NCBI GenBank assembly: GCA_900556575.1
Contig: USPO01000077.1
Coordinates: forward strand, 1 to 6,947
DNA from: an uncultured Eubacteriales bacterium
GTDB taxonomy: Bacteria > Bacillota > Clostridia > UBA1381
Direction of reading: 5' to 3'
Length of the DNA: 6,947 nucleotides
The notes under the pieces are model-generated. The model ran no database searches and was not told the DNA's origin. It was given only the letters and a program-made list of their open reading frames with translations. Made by a program: the position numbers and the translations under genes. Shown piece after piece: positions 1 to 5,657 of the stretch; within the stretch, counting starts at the first letter, position 1; the number at the start of each line of letters is the position of its first letter.

Positions 1-64
1 CTATACTGCCAGCATTCATTTCTGAAATGAGTTTTTCGGTTTTATCATCAATTAAACTCCGCAT
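1..64 (-). CDS. Start of an unidentified gene, cut by the window edge
   Basis: An open frame begins with ATG at 64 and stays open for 21 codons to the window edge. It reads MRSLIDDKTEKLISEM and then NAGSI. The fragment is hydrophilic and probably helical, with no signal peptide or recognisable domain, so no function is proposed. A GAGGTCAGGAAT stretch just upstream could supply a ribosome binding site. A strong promoter at 148-175 points at it and leaves a leader of roughly 75 bases. In the same frame, codons upstream of the ATG run open for only about ten codons to a TGA at 95-97, so a longer start is not available unless there is a frameshift. A 22-codon ORF in another frame (120-52) overlaps this start by 13 bases. 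The gene call rests on promoter, spacing and an open frame only. Confidence 0.4.
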   Translation of the reverse strand, partial: MRSLIDDKTEKLISEMNAGSI

Positions 65-147
65 ATATTCCTGACCTCTTCTAAATTCTCTCTTTCATTC
101 CACTTAAAATTCTTTAGCATAAAATCTTTGCCTTATCCTTTTATTTA

Positions 148-175
148 ATTATACTACTTTTTCTATAATTATCAA
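148..175 (-). promoter_or_regulatory. Sigma-A promoter for the gene leaving the window
   Basis: On the minus strand a TTGATA -35 box (175-170, five of six consensus bases) is followed by a 16-base spacer and a perfect TATAAT -10 box (153-148). The surroundings are very AT-rich. Transcription would start near 141 and run toward position 1. This separates the last gene from the terminated operon upstream. Confidence 0.7.
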
Positions 176-409
176 CACTTTTTTATTTTTTCCATTAAAT
201 TTTGATGTTTTCCTCTGTATTTTATACCTAAAATGCCAACCGAAATAAGCTTTTCAATCCATTTGTCCGTATCAGATGAATTGCTTGGTATAATATTCGT
301 ATATGCGGCTGCCCCGCTCCATGGTAAATTCCCCCGCAATAACATCAATTGTCAAACCAAGCTTTGTCTCTTCTGAAGCTGATGGAATATTGACAAATTT
401 ACCATACAT
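176..409 (-). other. Intergenic stretch with no convincing gene
   Basis: This region lies between the operon terminator and the next promoter. Two overlapping minus-strand frames are open here: one from ATG 460 to TGA 272, whose first codons lie in the terminator hairpin, and one from ATG 345 to TGA 172 (57 codons). Neither has a good ribosome binding site or recognisable domain. The second ends in a lysine-rich amphipathic run, including KWIEKLISVGILGIKYRGK, that reads somewhat like protein. A decayed gene tail cannot be excluded, but chance frames are more likely. Confidence 0.35.
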
Positions 410-455
410 AAAAACAAAGCGAGTACAGCCAAATATTTTTTGCTGTACTCGCTTT
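410..455 (-). terminator. Intrinsic terminator of the secreted-protein/small-peptide operon
   Basis: Bases 416-429 (AAAGCGAGTACAGC on the plus strand) are perfectly complementary to 442-455, giving a 14-bp stem with a 12-base loop. In the minus direction the stem is followed by GTTTTT (415-410), a U-tract. In the plus direction the following bases are not T-rich, so the terminator serves the minus-strand genes. It lies about 75 bases after the stop codon at 530. Confidence 0.85.
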
Positions 456-529
456 ATCATATAATTTATACTTCATAAACCGACACTAAGTAAAAGAGAG
501 AGGAGAAGACGTGCCGATATATACCTGTT

Positions 530-691
530 TTAATTTTCGCTTCCGAAAAAGCTCTTAAAATCAAGTGTTAGCTGTTTATCTGCGTTATCATAGTTATCTT
601 TTGTCGTACCTGAAAATCCGCTTGTTGTTATTATATTTTCACTCAAAAATCTTGATATATGCATAGACGGAACTGTAAATTCCTTTTTCAT
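530..691 (-). CDS. Small 53-residue protein, unknown function
   Basis: ATG at 691 is preceded by AAAAAAGGAG with a 9-base spacing, a strong ribosome binding site, and the frame closes with TAA at 530-532. The gene starts 17 bases after the stop of the secreted-protein gene, in a different frame, so the two look like an operon that ends at the 410-455 terminator. The product starts MKKEFTVPSMHISRFLSEN, then IITTSGFSG, then an acidic and polar tail rich in Asp, Asn and Thr, ending in LDFKSFFGSEN. It has no hydrophobic signal sequence, no transmembrane segment and no cysteine. From memory, its start resembles short clostridial ORFs of the form KKxFxxPxMxVxxFxxEDIITTSG, whose role I do not know. 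Options are a peptide precursor, a secreted-protein partner or an uncharacterised small protein. Reality as a gene is likely; function is open. Confidence 0.7.
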   Translation of the reverse strand: MKKEFTVPSMHISRFLSENIITTSGFSGTTKDNYDNADKQLTLDFKSFFGSEN

Positions 692-708
692 ACTTTCACG
701 CTCCTTTT

Positions 709-1458
709 TTAATTCAGCTCAATAGCTGTAATTTCCGCACCTGACGGAACATTTGAAACAGCCGCCGCAACGGTTGTTCCCTCTCCTGCCGTAAATTCCG
801 GTATATCTACACTTCCGCTCTTGGTTTTCCCGTACATATTCATTGTCATTCCGGCAGCTTTATAAGTCATACCGTTCTGTGATGAAAGTGTAAAATACTG
901 TGTCGATTTATCCGGCGTAAAGGTTATCGAAGAAACTTCTCCATGACCTTTACCGGAAGGAGTTCCTGTATTATCTATTACAAAAATCTCATCCTTTTTA
1001 CAAGTAACTTTTGTAATATCTTCATAGTCTGAATTTCCACCATATTTATATATTCTCGCAGTACTGGCACTTCCTCTAACAATCGCCACTTCACCGTCTG
1101 CCGGAGCCTTAATATATACATGAGAATCCTCGTAATTAACTGTCAGTATTCCTCCGCCCACACTTAAATGAGCACCGCCTCCCTTTTTCTGGGTACTGTT
1201 CATAATAAGCTTATCATATGAAAGCTGTGCCAATGCATCTGTCTCATCATCACCTATCCTTGTCATACCATCCGTATACGAATAAAATCCCTGGTCAAAA
1301 TCTTCGTTCTTGTTATTCCATGCCGTATCCGGACTCTCAAATGTCCATTTAATAACCCCTGTCGAATAATCCACATTACATTCGGCACTTGCCGAAACCG
1401 CAAATGCACCGATAGCTGCAGCCGCTGTAATAACCGCCGCGGTTTTCTTTAAAATCAT
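709..1458 (-). CDS. Secreted protein of unknown function, probable beta-sandwich
   Basis: The product has 249 residues. Residues 1-25 form a classic signal peptide: MILKK, a long Ala/Val/Ile core, then AVSASA before E26 as a signal peptidase I site. The mature part (about 224 residues) is rich in Gly, Thr, Ser and Asp with alternating beta-type segments. An early KWTF segment (37-40), YIKAPADGEVAIVRG (115-129) and SSITFTP (176-182) recall extracellular carbohydrate-binding or lyase-associated beta-sandwiches, but that is inference. The last 35 residues look like the start of an Ig-like strand set. Two cysteines (27 and 153) could pair. There is no LPxTG, dockerin, SLH repeat or C-terminal helix, so it is probably released. 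The ATG at 1458 is chosen because AAGGAG lies 9 bases upstream and the signal peptide begins there; an in-frame ATG at 1557 would bury the signal. I do not recognise the family. Confidence 0.85.
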   Translation of the reverse strand: MILKKTAAVITAAAAIGAFAVSASAECNVDYSTGVIKWTFESPDTAWNNKNEDFDQGFYSYTDGMTRIGDDETDALAQLSYDKLIMNSTQKKGGGAHLSVGGGILTVNYEDSHVYIKAPADGEVAIVRGSASTARIYKYGGNSDYEDITKVTCKKDEIFVIDNTGTPSGKGHGEVSSITFTPDKSTQYFTLSSQNGMTYKAAGMTMNMYGKTKSGSVDIPEFTAGEGTTVAAAVSNVPSGAEITAIELN

Positions 1459-1545
1459 TTCTGTACACTCCTTACTATACAGGCATCTGTCCGCCATATG
1501 CCCATGCTGATATGTTCTAAAGCTTTCTGCTTTATCTTTAACAAT

Positions 1546-1574
1546 ATTATAAAGCATTTTTTATTATTTATCCT
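1546..1574 (-). promoter_or_regulatory. Possible promoter for the secreted-protein operon
   Basis: A perfect TATAAT (1551-1546 on the minus strand) sits in an A/T-rich block about 90 bases before the ATG at 1458. The matching -35 position (1574-1569, AGGATA) agrees with consensus at only three of six bases, so help from an activator would be expected. The neighbouring response regulator is an obvious candidate activator, by inference. A TGCTTTAT/ATAAAGCA inverted repeat overlaps the -10 region. Confidence 0.35.
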
Positions 1575-1582
1575 TGCACTTT

Positions 1583-1645
1583 TCAAACATATTGTTGCGT
1601 AAAATGACTTTCCGCTGCTTTTATATATTTTTCCTCTTTATTCAT
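1583..1645 (-). CDS. Possible 20-residue peptide ORF after the response regulator
   Basis: ATG at 1645 lies 21 bases after the response regulator stop codon, and TGA closes the frame at 1585-1583. The peptide starts MNKEEKYIKAAESHF and ends QQYV; it is charged, helical-looking and without a signal sequence. A GAGG lies 11 bases before the ATG, which is longer than the best spacing. It may be a genuine micro-gene of the two-component operon, a truncated remnant or chance; the sequence alone cannot decide. Confidence 0.25.
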   Translation of the reverse strand: MNKEEKYIKAAESHFTQQYV

Positions 1646-1666
1646 CCGCTAAACTTCCTCAGTAAG

Positions 1667-2479
1667 TTATTTTTCCGTTCCGTTGTTCTTCATCATACTG
1701 CTGTATAAAAAACCGTTCGTCATTTCTGCCCAGCTGTACTGCATCATATATTCACCGGAATAGCTGTTTAATGCATTCGGCTCACCGTTTAAATATTTGT
1801 AATAATCGCACTCCACATTATCCGTATTCACGGCAAAGCTGTTTCTTGTTTTTATAAGTACATTCTTTGCACCGTTTTTATCGAGCGTTCTCTTTAAATC
1901 CGAAACAAGGTTTCTGAAATAATGCTTGTTAAGTTCCCTGCCCGCCTCATCTTCAAATAAAACGGCACATATTTCATCCGTATTTGCCGAAGCTCCGCGC
2001 CTGTCTATCAAATACGCAAGTACTTCCTTTGTCTTGCTCCTGCTGAAGTTTATCGGTTTTCCGTTCATGTATACATCAAAGTTTCCGAAACAATGGACTT
2101 CTATTTTTCCGTTCTCATACTCTATCGGATGTCTTAAATTTTCCAATGCATCTTCAAGCTCTGATTTCCTTACCGGTTTCAGTAAATAGCCGCTTGCATG
2201 GAGATTTACCGCATCGACCGCATATTCAGAATATCCTGTAATAAATATAATATTCAGCTTTGGTTCAAGCATTTTAAGCTCCTTTGCAAGTTCAACACCA
2301 TTCTTTATCGGCATCGCAACATCAAGCAGCGCAATATCTATCCGATTATCTTCCATTGCCTTAAGTGCCTCTTTTGAGGACATACAGCATATAAGTTTTG
2401 CTTTTGGATTTATTTCGGATACCATTTCATGCAAATCCTTCAAAATAATTTTTTCATCATCTACTATAAGTATATTCAC
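1667..2479 (-). CDS. Response regulator, REC plus SARP-like winged helix
   Basis: This 270-residue protein is the cytoplasmic partner of the upstream sensor kinase. Residues 1-115 are a receiver domain with the acidic pair D7/D8, phosphoacceptor D53 in LLDVAMP, T81 in FITG and K101 in LLKPV, so all phosphotransfer residues are present. Residues about 127-216 form a winged helix of the SARP/OmpR C-terminal type, seen in CFGNFDVYMNGKPI, SRSKTKEVLAYLIDRRGA and LVSDLKRTL. The rest (about 217-260, with DYYKYL and YSGEYM) looks like a much shortened BTAD region rather than a full one. The start is GTG at 2479, with GAGG 7 bases upstream and 19 bases after the kinase stop. This output domain is notable because LytS/YehU-type kinases are classically paired with LytTR regulators. 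The target promoter is unknown; the secreted-protein gene downstream is the nearest candidate. Confidence 0.9.
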   Translation of the reverse strand: MNILIVDDEKIILKDLHEMVSEINPKAKLICCMSSKEALKAMEDNRIDIALLDVAMPIKNGVELAKELKMLEPKLNIIFITGYSEYAVDAVNLHASGYLLKPVRKSELEDALENLRHPIEYENGKIEVHCFGNFDVYMNGKPINFSRSKTKEVLAYLIDRRGASANTDEICAVLFEDEAGRELNKHYFRNLVSDLKRTLDKNGAKNVLIKTRNSFAVNTDNVECDYYKYLNGEPNALNSYSGEYMMQYSWAEMTNGFLYSSMMKNNGTEK

Positions 2480-2498
2480 CGTAATTCCTCTCTTCCTA

Positions 2499-3779
2499 TT
2501 AATTTTTAGGTACAGCTATCATTGCAATAGTGCCCTTTCCTATACGGCTTTCTATAACCAGACTGCCGCCGCACATCATTTCAAGACGTCTTCTTACGTT
2601 CTTTATACCTACATGGCTTTTTCCGTCATTCTTCTTTTCTTCGGTATTAAAGCCTACTCCGTTATCTTCTACCGTAACATAAAAATTACTTTCATCCTCA
2701 CTCGTCGATATTTGTACTCTTGTAATGTCATCATGCCCCAAAATTCCGTATTTAACCGCATTTTCAACAATCGGCTGTACGGTCAGCGGAGGAATTTGAA
2801 AATCCGTACAGGTGATATTATATTCTATATTCAGTCTGTCCTCAAATCTTACAAGTTCAAGTGCGGCATAATTTTTAACGTGGGCAAGTTCTTTCTTAAA
2901 CGGAATTAACCCTTTATTGGTAATTGACTCCATATTACCTCTCAGAAAAAACGAAAAGTCCTCGATTGCCGTTCTTGCCTTTTTAGGATTTTCCGTACAT
3001 AGACCTCTTATTGCCGCAAGGCTGTTATAAAGAAAATGCGGCTGAATTTGACTCATCATAACGCTTATCTTTGCATCGGTAAGTTCACTCTCTTTTTCAA
3101 CCAAAAGCTTAGCCTGATTAATCTGCGATGAGAAGAACAGCATCATAACCGAAATTGTATTTGCAATGTTCAGAAAAGCAATACCGTATACCCACAGCTG
3201 AATTATCAATGCGGCAACCGGAAGTGTAATATATGTACAGAACGATATGAAATTTTCCCTGCTTATATATTTTCTATGCGAGATAATTAATGCATACATC
3301 AGCCCTATATTTACAATTCCGCTAAACTGTGAGATTGGGAACAATATATTTCTATGGTAAAAATTATTCTCATCAAAATAATAGTACCAATGCGTATACT
3401 GCGAAATAATTAAAATTAATAATCCCAGTGTACTTACCGTCTTAACCGCCGCAGTGATATACTTATAGCACCGCCTCTTTTTCTCAATAAAAATTCCTAC
3501 ATACTGCATAAAAAAATTAATCAAGACATATCCGAGTGCAAATACAAGAAAATTACTTATTCTGACCATATAAAAACCCAATGCACCCGAATCACCTCTG
3601 AACATCCATGCACATGAATCACAAAGCAAAAGTACAGAATTTGCAATAAATATCCAAAATAAATACTTGCTTGATTTTGTATATATCTTTCTGCTTATAT
3701 AAATTATAGATGCTGCAAGTACACTGAAAATACATCCCCAAATTTCAAGTGAAATATGAATTTGTGATACCGTCGGCAT
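2499..3779 (-). CDS. Seven-helix sensor histidine kinase, LytS/YehU type
   Basis: This 426-residue membrane kinase passes phosphate to the response regulator encoded 19 bases downstream. The N-terminal third has seven hydrophobic segments (about 11-29, 39-59, 70-95, 107-126, 147-168, 177-199 and 201-219). Basic clusters follow segments 1, 3, 5 and 7, so the positive-inside rule predicts N-out and C-in. The largest outer loop, about 127-146, is unusually aromatic (HWYYYF and NNFYHR) and may bind a ligand. A short helix (220-243) leads to the His_kinase-type H-box SQIQPHFLYNSLAAIRG with H248. The HATPase part has the N-box PPLTVQPIVENAVKYG (N340) and G-box DNGVGF (372-377). There is no HAMP or PAS domain. 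ATG at 3779 has AAGGAG 7 bases upstream. No strong promoter is visible between the obgE terminator and this start, so expression may depend on read-through. The signal sensed is unknown. Confidence 0.92.
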   Translation of the reverse strand: MPTVSQIHISLEIWGCIFSVLAASIIYISRKIYTKSSKYLFWIFIANSVLLLCDSCAWMFRGDSGALGFYMVRISNFLVFALGYVLINFFMQYVGIFIEKKRRCYKYITAAVKTVSTLGLLILIISQYTHWYYYFDENNFYHRNILFPISQFSGIVNIGLMYALIISHRKYISRENFISFCTYITLPVAALIIQLWVYGIAFLNIANTISVMMLFFSSQINQAKLLVEKESELTDAKISVMMSQIQPHFLYNSLAAIRGLCTENPKKARTAIEDFSFFLRGNMESITNKGLIPFKKELAHVKNYAALELVRFEDRLNIEYNITCTDFQIPPLTVQPIVENAVKYGILGHDDITRVQISTSEDESNFYVTVEDNGVGFNTEEKKNDGKSHVGIKNVRRRLEMMCGGSLVIESRIGKGTIAMIAVPKN

Positions 3780-3786
3780 ATATCCG

Positions 3787-3816
3787 CTCCTTACTCAAGG
3801 GGACTGACCTCCCCTT
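3787..3816 (-). promoter_or_regulatory. Hairpin abutting the kinase ribosome binding site
   Basis: In the kinase leader, bases 3816-3811 (AAGGGG on the minus strand) pair with 3802-3797 (CCCCTT) around an 8-base loop. The CCTT of that second arm can instead pair with the AAGG of the ribosome binding site (AAGGAG, 3792-3787) across a GAGT loop. The two foldings exclude each other, so one exposes and the other hides the binding site. The second stem is only 4 bp, so a regulatory role is inference. Confidence 0.35.
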
Positions 3817-3822
3817 TTAACC

Positions 3823-3853
3823 AAAAAGGGCATAACCGTATCGGCTACACCCT
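3823..3853 (-). terminator. Intrinsic terminator of obgE
   Basis: On the minus strand AGGGTGTAGCC (3853-3843) pairs with GGTTATGCCCT (3837-3827) as an 11-bp stem, eight Watson-Crick pairs plus three G-U, with a 5-base loop (GATAC). A TTTTT run (3827-3823) follows immediately. It begins 12 bases after the obgE stop codon and separates the ribosomal cluster from the signalling genes. Confidence 0.85.
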
Positions 3854-3865
3854 TCTAAATTCAAA

Positions 3866-5146
3866 TTAATATACGAAGTCGAACTTCAAGTCACCGATAA
3901 TAACCGTTTCGCCCTCTTGGATACCCATATTAATAAGGTCCTCGATAACACCCTTATTGAGCAATGCTCTCTGGAAGTACTGCAAGCTTTCGTTATCGTC
4001 AAAGTTGACGCTGCCGCCTACTGCTTCAATCCATGAACCGCTTATTACATAAGCACCCGAATCATCTCTGCTAATCTCGTAGCCCTTTTCATCAAGGACA
4101 AATTCTTCTTCTTCAAGATTCATTTCCGGCTCGAATACAACAATCGGAGGAAGTTTTGAAAGTTCCTCATAGGTATACTTCATAAGCTCGTCAACACCTT
4201 TTCCGGTTGCTGCACTTATCGGGAATACCTTGTACCCTCTGTTTTCCATTTCGGCAATAAATTCATTATAAACGTCTTCATCAGTTATAATATCCGTCTT
4301 GTTTGCCGCAATAATCTGCGGTCTTTCTTCAAGTTCCATATCATACTTTGAAAGCTCCGAATTTATAATATCAAAATCTTCAATCGGATTTCTGCCCTCT
4401 ATGCCCGAAACATCAACCACATGGATAATAACCCTTGTTCTTTCTATATGCTTCAGAAATTCGTGTCCAAGACCTACACCTTCAGATGCACCCTCGATGA
4501 GTCCCGGAATATCAGCCATAACAAAGCTTCTGTGATTTCCGAGGTCAACAACTCCCAAATTCGGTTCAAGAGTTGTAAAGTGATAGTTCGCAATTTTCGG
4601 GTCAGCCTTTGTTGTTCGTGATAATAGTGTTGATTTTCCGACATTCGGGAAACCTGCAAGACCTACATCGGCAAGCAGCTTTAATTCAAGAACAACTTCT
4701 CTTTCATCGCCCTTCTGACCATTCTTCGCAAAATTAGGAGTCTGTCTTACGGCTGTTGCGAAATGAGCATTTCCCCATCCGCCGTTTCCGCCTTTGGCAA
4801 TAACAATTTCCTTATCCGGTTCCGACATATCGGCAATAATTCTGCCCGAATTATAATCACGAATAATAGTACCCTGCGGAACCTTTAAAACAATATTTTC
4901 TCCTGCCTTGCCTTTCTGACGCTTTCCTACTCCGTTTTCACCGTTCGGTGCGACATACTTTCTCTTATACTTAAAATCCATAAGAGTTGTCATACTTGTT
5001 TCAACCTTAAATATAATATTGCCGCCTCTGCCGCCGTCACCGCCGTCCGGACCGCCCGCAGCAACATATTTCTCACGTCTGAAATGAATTGAACCGTTTC
5101 CGCCGTTTCCTGCCTTGACAAATATTTTCGCCTTATCTATAAACAT
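3866..5146 (-). CDS. obgE: GTPase Obg, ribosome assembly factor
   Basis: Obg is an essential GTPase that binds the 50S subunit during its maturation and links it to the nucleotide stress response. The product has 426 residues, normal for the family. The glycine-rich Obg fold (1-158) carries GNGGNG (13-18) and GGPDGGDGGRGG (31-42). The G domain has GFPNVGKST (165-173, G1), the TT of switch I (191-192), DIPG (212-215, G3), NKTD (282-285, G4) and SAATGKG (311-317, G5). The C-terminal OCT domain covers about 340-426. The start MFIDKAKIF at 5146 is preferred to an in-frame ATG at 5164 because GGAG lies 7 bases before it and it matches the family's canonical first residues. All motifs are intact. 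It lies downstream of rpmA across a 194-base spacer holding two hairpins, and ends in a strong terminator. Confidence 0.97.
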   Translation of the reverse strand: MFIDKAKIFVKAGNGGNGSIHFRREKYVAAGGPDGGDGGRGGNIIFKVETSMTTLMDFKYKRKYVAPNGENGVGKRQKGKAGENIVLKVPQGTIIRDYNSGRIIADMSEPDKEIVIAKGGNGGWGNAHFATAVRQTPNFAKNGQKGDEREVVLELKLLADVGLAGFPNVGKSTLLSRTTKADPKIANYHFTTLEPNLGVVDLGNHRSFVMADIPGLIEGASEGVGLGHEFLKHIERTRVIIHVVDVSGIEGRNPIEDFDIINSELSKYDMELEERPQIIAANKTDIITDEDVYNEFIAEMENRGYKVFPISAATGKGVDELMKYTYEELSKLPPIVVFEPEMNLEEEEFVLDEKGYEISRDDSGAYVISGSWIEAVGGSVNFDDNESLQYFQRALLNKGVIEDLINMGIQEGETVIIGDLKFDFVY

Positions 5147-5220
5147 TTTTTCTCTCCTTTCCACCTCTTCAAATTTATCTATATTAACTTTATTTCTATC
5201 CTTTTATGAAATAAACACCC

Positions 5221-5280
5221 AAAATCATTAAATACCGCCGCAGAAAAAAATATTCACTGCGGAGAGCCTTGGTGATTTTT
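5221..5280 (-). promoter_or_regulatory. Second hairpin in the rpmA-obgE spacer
   Basis: CCGCAG (5238-5243) is complementary to CTGCGG (5257-5262) around a 13-base A/T loop. An outer pairing of AAAATCA (5221-5227) with TGATTTT (5273-5279) can enclose it. It lies in the obgE leader between the palindromic hairpin and the gene. It could protect an mRNA end or tune obgE. I saw no convincing promoter or known riboswitch here. Confidence 0.4.
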
Positions 5281-5289
5281 CATCTCATT

Positions 5290-5324
5290 AAAACAGGGGT
5301 ACATAATTAATTATGTACCCCTGT
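5290..5324 (-). terminator. Palindromic hairpin between rpmA and obgE, partial terminator
   Basis: Bases 5293-5324 form a perfect 32-base palindrome: ACAGGGGTACATAATT followed by its exact reverse complement. As RNA it folds to about 14 bp with a tiny A/T loop. Only TTTT followed by AA comes after it in the minus direction, a weak U-tract. It starts 16 bases after the rpmA stop. It probably lets some transcripts continue, so that Obg is made at lower level than the ribosomal proteins; that is inference. Confidence 0.6.
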
Positions 5325-5340
5325 GTAATACAATGTTAAA

Positions 5341-5598
5341 TTAGTTAGCGGCATAAACACTGCACTGTGTCTTATCTCTGCCCTTTCTCTCAAACTTAAC
5401 TCTTCCGTCGATTAAAGCAAATAATGTATCATCTGAACCGATACCTACATTTGTTCCCGGATGAATCTTTGTTCCACGCTGTCTAACAAGAATGTTACCT
5501 GCTAAAACAAACTGACCGTCTGCTCTCTTAGCACCGAGTCTCTTCGATTCGCTGTCACGACCGTTCTTTGTACTACCCATACCTTTCTTATGAGCCAT
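5341..5598 (-). CDS. rpmA: 50S ribosomal protein L27, without the Firmicutes extension
   Basis: L27 reaches toward the peptidyl-transferase centre with its N-terminus. The 85-residue product starts MAHKKGMGSTKNGRDSESK, which is unmistakable for L27, and continues with the conserved IHPGTNVG (45-52) and DGRVKFE (64-70). In most Firmicutes the gene encodes an extra N-terminal piece of about nine residues ending in FF, cleaved by the Prp protease to expose AHKKG. Here that piece is absent. The ATG has GAGGTG 7 bases upstream, and the same frame hits TAA (5619-5617) after only six upstream codons with no start codon. The gene follows rplU after 59 bases, a gap too small for prp. A palindromic hairpin follows the stop. 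Confidence 0.98.
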   Translation of the reverse strand: MAHKKGMGSTKNGRDSESKRLGAKRADGQFVLAGNILVRQRGTKIHPGTNVGIGSDDTLFALIDGRVKFERKGRDKTQCSVYAAN

Positions 5599-5657
5599 TG
5601 AAAAACACCTCGCTTTTTATAAATATTATTTAGTAAATCTCTTAGTAATTATCACAA

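Noticed and set aside
272..460. 62-codon minus-strand ORF as a real gene
   Set aside because: Its first 15 codons are the terminator hairpin itself, it has no good ribosome binding site, and I recognise no domain. It is kept only as part of a possible remnant.
1459..1557. 33-residue N-terminal extension of the secreted protein
   Set aside because: It would put the signal peptide inside the protein, and its start overlaps the likely -10 region.
1600..1666. Direct repeats of AGCGGA as a SARP operator
   Set aside because: Only two six-base copies occur, 34 bases apart. That is not the tandem 11- or 22-base periodicity expected, so chance is likely.
1926..2189. Plus-strand ORF opposite the response regulator
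   Set aside because: It is the antisense shadow of a clearly coding region. The plus-strand frames opposite the kinase (2613-2909) and obgE (4299-4535, 4421-4621), and the minus-strand frame at 4474-4659, are shadows as well.
530..3779. Agr-type quorum-sensing locus
   Set aside because: The seven-helix kinase and small peptide recall agr, but there is no AgrB-like protease, no cysteine in the peptide and no LytTR domain in the regulator.
5147..5164. Obg start six codons upstream
   Set aside because: The extra codons contain the ribosome binding site of the canonical start at 5146.
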